From assembly GCA_045614605.1 (NCBI GenBank), contig JAZLDH010000011.1:1-55382 (forward strand): a DNA stretch of 55,382 nucleotides. The letters run 5' to 3'. This document shows, piece after piece, positions 27,704 through 36,488 of the stretch; positions within the stretch are counted from its first letter, which is position 1, and every line of letters starts with the position of its first letter. Made by a program: the position numbers and the translations under genes. Source of the stretch: Onthomorpha sp937906975. Its GTDB lineage: Bacteria; Bacteroidota; Bacteroidia; Bacteroidales; P3. A model generated the notes under the pieces. That model did not search any database and was not told the origin of the DNA. It saw only the letters and a program-made list of their open reading frames with translations.

Positions 27704-27738
27704 AAGAGAGAAATCAAAAGGTTTCTCTCTTTTTTTAT
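27704..27738 (+). terminator. tRNA-Asn terminator
   Basis: AAGAGAGAAA (27704-27713) pairs with TTTCTCTCTT (27722-27731), 8-base loop, then TTTTTATT. Confidence 0.85.
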
Positions 27739-27834
27739 TTATTTCGTTTTTCTAATTCTAAGAGGCCGAAAAATAATCCTAAGAAAAAGAAAATTTTTTC
27801 AAAGAAAAATAAAATTTTTCCTAAGGAATAAAAA

Positions 27835-27879
27835 AATAAGTCTTTGAAATATTTTGATAATTCAAAGACTTATTTTTTT
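27835..27879. terminator. Bidirectional terminator, thioredoxin side
   Basis: AATAAGTCTTTGAA (27835-27848) and its exact complement (27861-27874), a 12-base loop, A-run on the left and T-run on the right. It lies 15 bases past the thioredoxin stop on the minus strand and backs up termination from the tRNA side. Confidence 0.85.
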
Positions 27880-27893
27880 CTTTAAAAGAATGC

Positions 27894-28322
27894 TTATTTT
27901 AAAAGCACTTCTTGTATTATGTTGTCAAGCTCTTCTTCGCTTTTTCCTCCAACTACTATTTGTGGCTCACCGCTTTTTGGAACAAAAATCAAGGTTGGAA
28001 TGCTGTTTATGCCAATTTCTTTTGCTAATTCTTTTTCTTTATCCACATTTACCTTATAAATGATGATTTTTCCTTCATATTTTTTTGCTAAATTGTCTAA
28101 ATATGGAGAAATCATTTTACATGGCTTACACCAATTTGCATAAAAATCTACTATTATTGGCTTTTCTGCTAAGGAAACCCATTTTTCTGGTGATTTTTTG
28201 TAGTCTGCAACTTTTGTTAAAAAGTCTTCTTTATTTATTTCAATAGGTTTGCTTTGTGAGTATGCGAATGAAAGCGATAATACTGCAAACGCAAAGACGA
28301 ATGTTTTGATAAATTTTCTCAT
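27894..28322 (-). CDS. Exported thioredoxin-fold protein
   Basis: 142 aa from ATG 28322; the longer open frame to 28358 overlaps the promoter. Signal peptide MRKFIKTFVFAFAVLSLSFA then a thioredoxin domain with the active site YANWCKPCKMISPYLDNLAKKY (WCKPC), cis-proline in INSIPTLIFVP. WCKPC rather than WCGPC. Likely a periplasmic thiol-disulfide protein. Monocistronic, promoter TACATTTG on the minus strand. Confidence 0.9.
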   Translation of the reverse strand: MRKFIKTFVFAFAVLSLSFAYSQSKPIEINKEDFLTKVADYKKSPEKWVSLAEKPIIVDFYANWCKPCKMISPYLDNLAKKYEGKIIIYKVNVDKEKELAKEIGINSIPTLIFVPKSGEPQIVVGGKSEEELDNIIQEVLLK

Positions 28323-28347
28323 ATTTTTGAAATTTTTAATTTTTTTG

Positions 28348-28355
28348 CAAATGTA
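28348..28355 (-). promoter_or_regulatory. -7 box of the thioredoxin gene
   Basis: Minus strand reads TTGTACATTTGCA, 26 bases upstream of ATG 28322. Confidence 0.7.
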
Positions 28356-28424
28356 CAAAAAATAAATAAAACACGCAGATTGTGAAAAAAGTAAGAAAAA
28401 TATTGGTTCTCTATGTTTTTTTTG

Positions 28425-28432
28425 TATATTTG
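28425..28432 (+). promoter_or_regulatory. -7 box of the fibronectin-like T9SS gene
   Basis: TTGTATATTTGCAG, 31 bases before ATG 28463. It lies inside the longer open frame that starts at 28382, which argues against that longer start. Confidence 0.75.
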
Positions 28433-28462
28433 CAGATAATTTTGTGTAAAATAAGTATAGTT

Positions 28463-29983
28463 ATGAGAAAATTACAATATTTATTAATAGGGTTGTTGTT
28501 TCTATGCGTTGGTTTTGAGCAAATTAACGCACAGCCTGTGATGACTATGACCTCTGCTACAGCTACAAGTTATAGCTCGGCAGATTTTGCAGCAGATTAC
28601 ACTTCTACGGGAGGTTGGACCGTTGCAAAAAAAGGATTTATTTATGGAACAAATCCTGTTCCTACAAAGGCAAATGGTGCAACGCTTAAACAAAAAACAG
28701 GTTCAACAGTTGCGGCTTTTACTTCTTCTGTAACGGGTTTGGCTCCTAATACAACTTATTATGTTAGAACGTATGCAACAAAAACAGGCCCTGCTGATAC
28801 TGTGTATTCAAGCAATATACTTTCCTTTACTACGCCTCCGGCAGTTCCTCCTACAATGACAACTCCTACGGCTTCTGATATTACGTTGTTTACTGCAACT
28901 TTAAATAGTACAATTACAGATAAGGGAGATGCTTCTTCGTTTACAAGTAAAGGTTTCATTTATTCAACAACGCCTGGTGTTACCTATTCAACAGGAACAA
29001 AGGTTACTGTTTCTGGAACGGTAAATGCAAGTTCTATTCCTTTCCCTATGACAAAGGTCGTGGAAGGATTAGTCGCAGGGGTAACTTATTATGCAAAGGC
29101 TTTCGCAATTATTAAATATGGTACAGCTGTTACAGACACTATTTACACAGATGAAATGTCGTTTACAACAGCTCATGCTTGTCAATCAGTGCCTACAAAT
29201 GTTACTATTTCAGAAATTGGAATTACAGAAGCGAAGGTGGATTTCAAACCTGGCGTAGGTCAAACTCAATGGCAAATAAAATGTGGAATTATTGGACAAT
29301 CAGATGATGAAGCGGCTATGTATGTAACAAATGATACTACATACGTTGTTACAGACTTAGAAGGAGGTCGTTCTTATTCTGTTTATGTAAGAGCAGTTTG
29401 CGGTAGTTTGTTTAGCGAATGGAGTGAAATAAGAAATTTTGTAACCTTGCCTCCATTATGTGCAAACGTTAGTGGTGTGCGTACCACAGAGGTGCAACAC
29501 TCTTCTGTAAAAATTACTTGGAATCCAGGAAGTATGAGTCAAAATATGTGGGAGGTTGTTTTTGCTCAAAGCAATCAATCTCTACCTGCCTCAGGTATAG
29601 TAATACAAGATAATCCTATTTTCACACCTATTGGACTTACACCTCAAACTGAATATAAAATGAAAGTTAGAGCTGTGTGTGATGGAGGTGAAGTAAGCTC
29701 TTGGAGTGATGAATTTGTGTTTAATACAATTCAACAAGGAATAGAAGATGCTCAAAGTGTTGAAAACATAGATATATATCCTATCCCAACAGATGGAAAG
29801 ATTGTTTTCAATGCAAATAATCTTAGAGTTGAAAAAATAGAAATACTAAATCTATTAGGAGAGGTGGTGTATTTCTCAGAAAAACTTCCAAAGGAATTTG
29901 ATTTTGAAGATAAAAAAGGAATATTCTTTGTAAACATTTACACAGAAAAAGGTGTTCAAACAAGAAAAGTAGTAGTTAAATAA
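28463..29983 (+). CDS. Secreted Ig/fibronectin-like repeat protein with T9SS type A tail
   Basis: 506 aa from ATG 28463 (MRKLQYLLIGLLFLCVGFEQINAQ signal peptide). Two N-terminal Ig-like domains with the pattern KKGFIYGTNPVPT...GLAPNTTYYVRTYATKT (about 25-245), then two fibronectin type III domains (VTDLEGGRSYSVYVRAVCGS and LTPQTEYKMKVRAVCDG), then the type A sorting domain IDIYPIPTDGKIVFN...GIFFVNIYTEKGVQTRKVVVK. Surface or extracellular protein, probably adhesive or scaffolding. The TolQ-like gene follows 16 bases later, so they may share a transcript. Confidence 0.88.
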   Translation: MRKLQYLLIGLLFLCVGFEQINAQPVMTMTSATATSYSSADFAADYTSTGGWTVAKKGFIYGTNPVPTKANGATLKQKTGSTVAAFTSSVTGLAPNTTYYVRTYATKTGPADTVYSSNILSFTTPPAVPPTMTTPTASDITLFTATLNSTITDKGDASSFTSKGFIYSTTPGVTYSTGTKVTVSGTVNASSIPFPMTKVVEGLVAGVTYYAKAFAIIKYGTAVTDTIYTDEMSFTTAHACQSVPTNVTISEIGITEAKVDFKPGVGQTQWQIKCGIIGQSDDEAAMYVTNDTTYVVTDLEGGRSYSVYVRAVCGSLFSEWSEIRNFVTLPPLCANVSGVRTTEVQHSSVKITWNPGSMSQNMWEVVFAQSNQSLPASGIVIQDNPIFTPIGLTPQTEYKMKVRAVCDGGEVSSWSDEFVFNTIQQGIEDAQSVENIDIYPIPTDGKIVFNANNLRVEKIEILNLLGEVVYFSEKLPKEFDFEDKKGIFFVNIYTEKGVQTRKVVVK

Positions 29984-29999
29984 TAAAAACAAATAATCA

Positions 30000-30695
30000 A
30001 TGTTATCAAACATATTTTTACAAATATCTCAAACTGCAACAGAACTTGCTTCTGAAGCAGCATCAACAGAAGCAAAGTTAAACATATTTGATTTAGCTGT
30101 TAAAGGTGGTTGGATTATGATTGTATTGGCAATTTTATTAATAGTTGCCGTATATATCTTTGTTGAAAGATTCTTAGCCCTTAGAAAAGCACTTAAAGAA
30201 GATACTAATTTTATGGAAAACGTTAAAAACTGTATCCATAGTGGAGACTTAGAAGGAGCAAAGAACTTAACAAGAAGCAATCCTACGCCAATAGGAAGAA
30301 TGATTGATAAAGGATTGTCAAGATTAGGCCGTCCTCTAAATGATATTAATCAAGCAATAGAAAATGTTGGCAAATTGGAAGTTGCTCAATTAGAGAGCGG
30401 AGTTTCAATGGTAGGAACAATCGCAGCATTAGGACCTTCATTAGGGTTTCTTGGTACTGTAACAGGTATGGTTAAAGCCTTCTTTGATATGAGTACAGCA
30501 GGAAATAACATAGATATACAATTGCTTTCTGGAGGTATATACGAAGCAATGGTAACTACAGTTGGAGGTTTGATTGTTGGTATAATCGCAAACTTCCTTT
30601 ATAGTATCCTTGTTGGACAGATAAATAAAGTGATATTTATGCTTGAAGCAAGAACAATGGAGTTTATGGACCTTTTGCACGAACCTGCAAAATAA
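30000..30695 (+). CDS. MotA/TolQ/ExbB proton channel protein
   Basis: 231 aa. First membrane helix about 35-55 (GGWIMIVLAILLIVAVYIFVERFLAL), a cytoplasmic loop, then the two C-terminal helices with the family core VSMVGTIAALGPSLGFLGTVTGMVKAF and EAMVTTVGGLIVGIIANFLYSILV. Forms the inner-membrane motor with the ExbD/TolR protein encoded next, driving TonB-dependent outer-membrane import. Confidence 0.93.
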   Translation: MLSNIFLQISQTATELASEAASTEAKLNIFDLAVKGGWIMIVLAILLIVAVYIFVERFLALRKALKEDTNFMENVKNCIHSGDLEGAKNLTRSNPTPIGRMIDKGLSRLGRPLNDINQAIENVGKLEVAQLESGVSMVGTIAALGPSLGFLGTVTGMVKAFFDMSTAGNNIDIQLLSGGIYEAMVTTVGGLIVGIIANFLYSILVGQINKVIFMLEARTMEFMDLLHEPAK

Positions 30696-30711
30696 AAAAC
30701 CTTTCTTTGTT

Positions 30712-31125
30712 ATGATTCAAACAAGAAATAAAATAGATCCTAATTTCAACTCTTCATCAATGTCGGATTTGGTGTTCTTGTTGCTAATCTTCTTTATGCT
30801 AACATCAACCCTTATTAGTCCGAATGCGATTAAGCTATTGTTGCCACAAAGCACAAGTGGACAAACCTTAGCAAAACAAAACGTAGTTGTTTCCATAGAC
30901 TCAAATTATAAATTCTATGTTGAAAATATAGAAACGAGTCAGGAAGAACTAACGCAAGTAATAGGAGGATTTTTAAACGATGTAACAGACGGTACAGTCA
31001 AGTTACACTCAGACAAAACCGTGCCGGTGCAATATGTTGTAACGGTAATAGATGCGGTAAACAAAGTAAACGCTCAACAAGGCAAGAAACACAAGGTTAT
31101 TTTAGCAACAGAGGCGACTAAATAA
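30712..31125 (+). CDS. ExbD/TolR-family protein
   Basis: 137 aa from ATG 30712; the longer frame from 30643 overlaps the channel gene. One membrane helix near the start carries the key aspartate (MSDLVFLLLIFFMLTSTL); the periplasmic domain follows (VVVSIDSNYKFYVENI...VQYVVTVIDAVNKVNAQQGKKHKVILAT). Only one ExbD copy is present here, while many Bacteroidota carry two in tandem. Overlaps the TonB gene by 1 base (TAATG). Confidence 0.92.
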   Translation: MIQTRNKIDPNFNSSSMSDLVFLLLIFFMLTSTLISPNAIKLLLPQSTSGQTLAKQNVVVSIDSNYKFYVENIETSQEELTQVIGGFLNDVTDGTVKLHSDKTVPVQYVVTVIDAVNKVNAQQGKKHKVILATEATK

Positions 31126-31835
31126 TGAACGAAGAAAATAGAAGAAGACTGATTAGTGCATGTATAACATTGCTTTTTTCTGTGGCAATGTTGAGTTCTT
31201 TATTTATTCTTTATTTACCATATCCTGATCCACCACCACCAGAATTAGGAGTGGAGATGAATGCAGAGGAATTGTCAGATATAGGAAATGATTTCGACAA
31301 TGCTTCTGAGGGAGGCGAAGATGTCTCTAAGGAGGTTGTGTCTAATAATGCAAAAGAAAACATTGTAAATCAAGACACCGAAGAAGCACCTATTTCAAGC
31401 AAGAGAAGTGAAACCATAACACCTAAAACAGAACAGGAAAAGCCTGCTGAACCTACAATTAATCAAAACGCCTTGTTCTCAAAAGGTAAAGTAAAACAAG
31501 GAAGTGGTGGTTCGCAAGGAATTTCTCAAGGAGAAGGAACAGGAGCAGGTGGAAACGGCGATGGAAAAGGCGTAGATTTCAATTTAGGAGGAAGAGGAGC
31601 AAAAGAACTTGTGCCACCATCATCTTCAACAGCCTCACCAGGAAAAATTGTTGTAGAAATATTTGTTGATAAAGAAGGAAACGTAGTTAGAGCGAAAGCG
31701 GGAGTAAAAGGAACTACTATTTCCAATACAAATCTTTATAGAAAATGTGAGCAAGCTGCAAGAAAATGTAAATTTGCTCGCGATCCAAATGCACCAGAAG
31801 AACAAAAAGGAACTATTACTTATCGTTTCGTTTAG
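31125..31835 (+). CDS. TonB-like energy transducer
   Basis: 236 aa. One N-terminal membrane helix (LISACITLLFSVAMLSSLFILYL), a short proline tract (PYPDPPPPE), a charged and then glycine-rich linker (GSGGSQGISQGEGTGAGGNG), and a C-terminal TonB domain (about 165-236): GKIVVEIFVDKEGNVVRAKAG...KCEQAARKCKFARDPNAPEEQKGTITYRF. Transmits channel energy to outer-membrane receptors. Its last 20 bases overlap the convergent hydE gene. Confidence 0.9.
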   Translation: MNEENRRRLISACITLLFSVAMLSSLFILYLPYPDPPPPELGVEMNAEELSDIGNDFDNASEGGEDVSKEVVSNNAKENIVNQDTEEAPISSKRSETITPKTEQEKPAEPTINQNALFSKGKVKQGSGGSQGISQGEGTGAGGNGDGKGVDFNLGGRGAKELVPPSSSTASPGKIVVEIFVDKEGNVVRAKAGVKGTTISNTNLYRKCEQAARKCKFARDPNAPEEQKGTITYRFV

Positions 31836-32865
31836 CGTCTCCGCGTTTTATTACAATTTTATAACCTAAGGACTCAACTTGTGTTTTGAGTTCTTCTAAT
31901 CCTTCAACGGCTTCTTTGCCTACGAATGCTTTATTGTTATATAAATTATAAAGTTTCCTTACATCTGTTGGGGAAAGATTTGGCATAACTACGTTTGCAC
32001 CAACTTGAAGTCCCAATTCCCTGCCATTTTCTGCGATAGAGCCTAAGGCAGTTGTAGAAGGAATTAAAGAATAAGGGAACAAAAGACGAAGAATTGCCAC
32101 TAATCTAAGAGTTTTGTGTAAATCTCCTTGTGTTTTATCGCGGAAAGGAGTGTCGATATGCGGAATAAAAGGACCTATTCCTATCATATCGGGTTGCAAT
32201 TCTTGTAAAAATCTTAAATCTGCTATGATATTTTCTGTTGTTTGAAAGGGTGAGCCTACCATAAAGCCAGAGCCCACTTGAAAACCTATGTCTTTTAAGT
32301 CAAATAAGCATTGTTTTCTTTTTTCAAGCTTCATTGCAGCGGGGTGAAGCTTTTGATAATGCTCCTCGGTTGCAGTTTCGTGTCTTAAAAGATAACGATC
32401 TGCCCCTGCATTGAAATAATCTTGATAAGTTTCTTTGCTTTTCTCGCCCAAAGAAAGCGTTATTGCACAATCGGGATAAGATTTTTTGATTTGAGAGACG
32501 ACTTGACAAATCTCTTTATCAGAAAAATGCAAATCTTCTCCGCCTTGCATTACAAAAGTGCGAAATCCCAAAGAATAACCATAATGAGCACATTCAAAAA
32601 TCTCTTCTTTGCTCAAACGATACCTTTCTACATTGAGATTACTACACCTAATACCGCAATACAAACAATTATTCTTACAATAATTACTTACCTCAATCAA
32701 TCCACGTATGTAGATTTCATTTCCGTATGTTTGTCTGCGTTTTTTATCTGCTTGTTTAAATAGATACTCCTCTTGAATGGAATTGTCTTCACATTCAATA
32801 AGAGTTTTTAGTTCATTATCTGTTAAATTATTCCTTTCAAAAAGAGTATCTATTAAATCAAACAT
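31816..32865 (-). CDS. hydE: [FeFe]-hydrogenase maturase HydE (radical SAM)
   Basis: 349 aa. Radical SAM cluster motif YCKNNCLYCGIR (CxxxCxxC), then RTFVMQGGEDLHFS and, diagnostic of HydE rather than biotin synthase, LLRHETATEEHYQKLHP and GFMVGSPFQTTENIIADLRFL, GIGPFIPHIDTPF. Makes part of the diiron H-cluster in hydrogenase assembly. HydF, HydG and a hydrogenase are not in the window. It starts 8 bases after the pyrophosphatase stop on the same strand. A HydE-like paralogue with another role is the alternative. Confidence 0.83.
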   Translation of the reverse strand: MFDLIDTLFERNNLTDNELKTLIECEDNSIQEEYLFKQADKKRRQTYGNEIYIRGLIEVSNYCKNNCLYCGIRCSNLNVERYRLSKEEIFECAHYGYSLGFRTFVMQGGEDLHFSDKEICQVVSQIKKSYPDCAITLSLGEKSKETYQDYFNAGADRYLLRHETATEEHYQKLHPAAMKLEKRKQCLFDLKDIGFQVGSGFMVGSPFQTTENIIADLRFLQELQPDMIGIGPFIPHIDTPFRDKTQGDLHKTLRLVAILRLLFPYSLIPSTTALGSIAENGRELGLQVGANVVMPNLSPTDVRKLYNLYNNKAFVGKEAVEGLEELKTQVESLGYKIVIKRGDAKRNDK

Positions 32866-32873
32866 ATTCTTTA

Positions 32874-35282
32874 TTATTTATCAATTGTCATTTTATAGAA
32901 TGAACGATACACAAAATAGCAAGCTAAGACAAAGAATCCAATACCTACGTATGGTGCAACGTTCTTAAACGATTCGCTTATTGCGATTTCCATTGCCAAA
33001 AGCCCAAATAAAGTAGTAAACTTAATGATTGGGTTAAGAGCAACCGAAGAAGTGTCTTTGAAAGGGTCGCCTACTGTGTCTCCAACAACGGAAGCATCAT
33101 GCAAAGCTGAGCCTTTTTCTTTCATATCTACCTCTACAATCTTTTTAGCATTATCCCAGCTTCCTCCTGCATTGGCCATGAAAACTGCTTGAAACAATCC
33201 AAACAACGCAATCGAAAGTAAATAACTAACAAACAAAGATACTGCATTGTTTCCACCTATTGAAGCAGGTGAAGATAAACAAGCAATACCTAAGGCAAAA
33301 CAGAAAATTGCAATAAAGATATTATACATACCTCTTTGTGCATAAAGAGTACAAATTCTCACAACTTCAACAGATGATTTTTCGTCAGCTTTCTTTGGAG
33401 CATTAGTGTCAAGATTTATATTGCGTTTAATGTATTCCACAGCACGATAAGCCCCTGTTGTAACTGCTTGTGTGCTTGCTCCTGTAAACCAATAAATCAC
33501 TGCACCACCAAGAATAAATCCTAAAATAGAGTAAGGGTTCAATAAGTTAAGTAAACTAGTAGGTTCAACACCAAGAGATTTTTGAATAACAAGGATTAAA
33601 GAGAATATCATAGTAGTTGCACCTACTACAGCAGTACCAATCAAAACAGGTTTTGCAGTTGCTTTGAATGTATTACCAGCTCCGTCATTTGCTTCAAGAT
33701 AATATTTTGATTTTTCCCAATCAGGCTTAAATCCAAAGTCTTTTTCAATTTCAGAATCAATGTTTTCTTGTTCCTCAATCAAAGAGAGTTCATATACAGA
33801 TTGAGCATTATCAGTTACAGGTCCGTAACTATCAACCGCAATCGTAACAGGACCCATACCAAGCATACCAAAAGCCACAAGACCAAAAGCAAAAATTGAA
33901 GGATACACCATTCCGATTTCCTCTAAGTTAGGAGAGAAGATGTAAGCTATAAACATAAGCAATACAAATACCAATCCTGTCCAAAAACCAGAGAAATTAC
34001 CAGAAACAAATCCTGATAAAATATTCAAAGACGCACCTCCTTGTTCAGAAGCCTTTACAACCTCTTTCACGTGAGTAGATTTAGGAGAAGTAAACAGCTT
34101 TGTAATTTCTGGAATCAAAGCCGCACCCAACGTTCCGCAAGAAATAATAGTAGAAAGTATCCACCACAAACTATTGCTACCGCCAATTTCTCCAATAAGT
34201 AGATAAGAAGTAACGAAAGTTCCAACAATAGAAAGAATAGATGAAATCCAAACTAAATTAGTTAGCGGAGCCTCAAAATCCAAATCGTCTTTCTTTCCAT
34301 AAAGAGCTTTACTCAATCCATTATTTATGTAATATGCAATAATAGAGGTAACAACGCCAAGTATTCTCATTGTAAATATCCAAATAAGTAGGTCTTTTTG
34401 AATATCAACATCGCCAATAGCCAATAAAATGAATGAAACCAAAGCCACACCTGTTACACCGTAAGTTTCAAAACCGTCAGCTGTTGGTCCAACTGAATCA
34501 CCTGCATTATCCCCTGTGCAATCGGCAATAACGCCAGGGTTTCTTGGATCATCTTCTCCAATTTTGAAAACAACCTTCATTAAATCCGATGCAATATCTG
34601 CAATTTTTGTAAAAATACCTCCTGCAATTCTCAAAGCCGATGCACCTAAACTTTCACCAATAGCAAAACCTATAAAACAAGCTCCCGCAAGATGTGCAGG
34701 CATTAAAAGTAAAATGACAAGCATCAAAAGAAGCTCAACACAAATCAACACAACCCCAATACTCATTCCTGCACTTAGCGGAATATTCAAAAGATTTAAA
34801 GGATTGCGTTTCAAAGAAGCAAAAGCCATACGTGAATTTGCGAAAGTATTTATACGTATTCCATATTTCGCAACGATGTATGAGCCTAAAATACCAAGTA
34901 CTGTCCAAAGAAGAATTAGAAGTACTGCACCAAGGCCAAAACTTTCACCATTTTCTCCCTTTGCAAGAAAACCAAAGTAAAGACTCACTGCTGCACCAAC
35001 AAAAACAAACAATATAGTCAAGAACTTTGCTTGTTGTTTTAGGTAAGTTGAGCACGTTTTGTAAATAACGTGAGCAATATCCAACATACTTTTGTGAGCA
35101 GGTAGCTTTTTAATTTTTAGGAACTGATAAATCCCAAAAATTATTCCAAGTATGGAAACAAAAAAGCCCCAATGTAATATTCCGAACTCGTGAATTTCCA
35201 AAGGGACCTTTAAATCTGCTTCGCTCGCCTTTAAGAGTGTAGGCATGAGCGTAATAAAAAATAAAGTTTTTAGTTTTTTCAT
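32874..35282 (-). CDS. hppA: Membrane-bound ion-pumping pyrophosphatase, divergent type
   Basis: 802 aa from ATG 35282; the longer frame to 35324 runs into the promoter. About 16 membrane spans. The substrate-site loops are recognisable but deviant: GGIFTKIADIASDLMKVVF...EDDPRNPGVIADCTGDNAGDS replaces the common DVGADLVGKVE, so the usual K-x-E there is missing. GNTFKATAK has Lys where potassium-independent enzymes have it. The last loop SWDNAKKIVEVDMKEKGSALHDASVVGDTVGDPFKD is standard. Couples pyrophosphate hydrolysis to proton (or sodium) export. I recall similar divergent enzymes from Chlorobium and some Bacteroidota. Confidence 0.92.
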   Translation of the reverse strand: MKKLKTLFFITLMPTLLKASEADLKVPLEIHEFGILHWGFFVSILGIIFGIYQFLKIKKLPAHKSMLDIAHVIYKTCSTYLKQQAKFLTILFVFVGAAVSLYFGFLAKGENGESFGLGAVLLILLWTVLGILGSYIVAKYGIRINTFANSRMAFASLKRNPLNLLNIPLSAGMSIGVVLICVELLLMLVILLLMPAHLAGACFIGFAIGESLGASALRIAGGIFTKIADIASDLMKVVFKIGEDDPRNPGVIADCTGDNAGDSVGPTADGFETYGVTGVALVSFILLAIGDVDIQKDLLIWIFTMRILGVVTSIIAYYINNGLSKALYGKKDDLDFEAPLTNLVWISSILSIVGTFVTSYLLIGEIGGSNSLWWILSTIISCGTLGAALIPEITKLFTSPKSTHVKEVVKASEQGGASLNILSGFVSGNFSGFWTGLVFVLLMFIAYIFSPNLEEIGMVYPSIFAFGLVAFGMLGMGPVTIAVDSYGPVTDNAQSVYELSLIEEQENIDSEIEKDFGFKPDWEKSKYYLEANDGAGNTFKATAKPVLIGTAVVGATTMIFSLILVIQKSLGVEPTSLLNLLNPYSILGFILGGAVIYWFTGASTQAVTTGAYRAVEYIKRNINLDTNAPKKADEKSSVEVVRICTLYAQRGMYNIFIAIFCFALGIACLSSPASIGGNNAVSLFVSYLLSIALFGLFQAVFMANAGGSWDNAKKIVEVDMKEKGSALHDASVVGDTVGDPFKDTSSVALNPIIKFTTLFGLLAMEIAISESFKNVAPYVGIGFFVLACYFVYRSFYKMTIDK

Positions 35283-35321
35283 TTTAATATTTATGTATTT
35301 GTTAAGTTTCTTATAGCCTTG

Positions 35322-35329
35322 CAAAAGTA
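35322..35329 (-). promoter_or_regulatory. -7 box of the pyrophosphatase gene
   Basis: Minus strand reads TTATACTTTTGCAA, 40 bases upstream of ATG 35282. It decides against the upstream start at 35324. Confidence 0.75.
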
Positions 35330-35429
35330 TAAATAAATATCGTAAGAAAAAAATGTTAAATTTTTTTTCTTTGTTTTTTTAATATTTTTAAAATTTGTGC
35401 GTTAAAAGTATATAAAATAAAAGTTTTTT

Positions 35430-35984
35430 ATGTCTATATTAATGGAATTGGTCTCTATAATGCCTTCTGCAATTGATAAATATTATGATATTTTATTGAT
35501 TGAGCAAGGAGGAAAGAGGGTTCTTTCTATTCCTGTTGGCGAATACGAAGGACAAAACATTGCTTTAAGCCTTGACAAAGTGGAAGTATCAAGACCGCTT
35601 ACTTTTGATTTGCTTTGTCAAATCATGTCTAAGGCAAATGTTAAAGCAGAATACATTTACATAAATAAATTCATAGATGGCACTTTTTTTGCTAACCTTT
35701 GCTGTCTGATAAACGGAGAAGAAGTTTGCTTTGACTCGCGTTGCTCCGATGCAATCAACTTGGCAGTAAAACTATCCTTACCAATCTTTGTTGCGGAAAG
35801 CGTTTTGGAAAATGCAGGCTTTGAAATCACCCCTCCAAACCAAATTAGCAAACAAACTTGCGAAGAGGAAGATTGGACAATAGAAGAGTTAGAAATCATT
35901 TTGAAAGAAGTAGAAGAGGAGGGTGATGAAGAAATTGCCAAAGTGTTAAGAGAAAAAATCAAATCTTTGCAAAAAGAAGATTAA
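35430..35984 (+). CDS. Bifunctional nuclease domain (DUF151) protein
   Basis: 184 aa. Residues 15-140 are DUF151: ILLIEQGGKRVLSIPVGEYEGQNIALSLDKV, RPLTFDLLCQIM, and the conserved SRCSDAINLAVKLSLPIFV. The C-terminus is an acidic helical pair resembling a UvrB/UvrC (UVR) motif, EELEIILKEVEEEGDEEIAKVLREKI. Plant and Thermotoga members have been reported as nucleases; the bacterial role is not settled. No clear -7 box. It converges with the NlpC gene, 1 base apart. Confidence 0.87.
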   Translation: MSILMELVSIMPSAIDKYYDILLIEQGGKRVLSIPVGEYEGQNIALSLDKVEVSRPLTFDLLCQIMSKANVKAEYIYINKFIDGTFFANLCCLINGEEVCFDSRCSDAINLAVKLSLPIFVAESVLENAGFEITPPNQISKQTCEEEDWTIEELEIILKEVEEEGDEEIAKVLREKIKSLQKED

Positions 35985-35985
35985 A

Positions 35986-36486
35986 TCATTTCTTTTGAGG
36001 ATGTCTTCCGCCACAACGGAAACGTTCTGCCCAATAAGTTTCGGAAAATCTGCCGATTGTAACACCCTTTGACGAAGAGGTGTGAATGAATTTGTCTTTA
36101 TCTAAAAATATTCCTACGTGATTGATTGAGCCACCTTTTTTATTGTTAAAGAAAACAAGGTCTCCTTCTTTTAATTGGTTTTTATCCTTTATTACTTTGC
36201 AGACTTTCTCCATGTCTTGACTTCTTCGTGGCAAGTCTATGCCGTAAATTTCTTTGTAAACATTGCAAACAAATCCAGAACAATCAACTCCTTGTTTTGT
36301 AGTGCCACCCATGCGATGTGGAGTGCCTAACCAATCAAGGCAATAAGCTCTTAAATCGCTCACCTTATGTTTTCCTCTTGGAGTCTGTGTACTTGGTTTT
36401 TCTTTTTCAACACTTACTGTTTCTTTTCCTACCTTACAAGAGGTAAAACCCGCAATTATCAATATCAATATTAAGACTTTTTTCAT
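35986..36486 (-). CDS. NlpC/P60 cell-wall peptidase, lipoprotein
   Basis: 166 aa. Lipobox GFTSC (Cys 17). The NlpC/P60 domain fills residues 45-166 with the catalytic Cys 69 in GVDCSGFVCNVY, His in SINHVGIFLDKD and the third polar residue in DKFIHTSSSKGV. Cleaves peptidoglycan stem peptides in the periplasm. It begins 2 bases after the rfbD stop and is co-transcribed with it. Confidence 0.94.
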   Translation of the reverse strand: MKKVLILILIIAGFTSCKVGKETVSVEKEKPSTQTPRGKHKVSDLRAYCLDWLGTPHRMGGTTKQGVDCSGFVCNVYKEIYGIDLPRRSQDMEKVCKVIKDKNQLKEGDLVFFNNKKGGSINHVGIFLDKDKFIHTSSSKGVTIGRFSETYWAERFRCGGRHPQKK

Positions 36487-36488
36487 TT

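Noticed and set aside
28382..28462. Longer N-terminus (GTG start) for the fibronectin-like protein
   Set aside because: It runs through the -7 box at 28425 and would put 27 residues before a normal signal peptide.
34516..34980. 154-codon open frame antisense to the pyrophosphatase gene
   Set aside because: The opposite strand encodes a clear family member throughout; the antisense product has no recognisable pattern.
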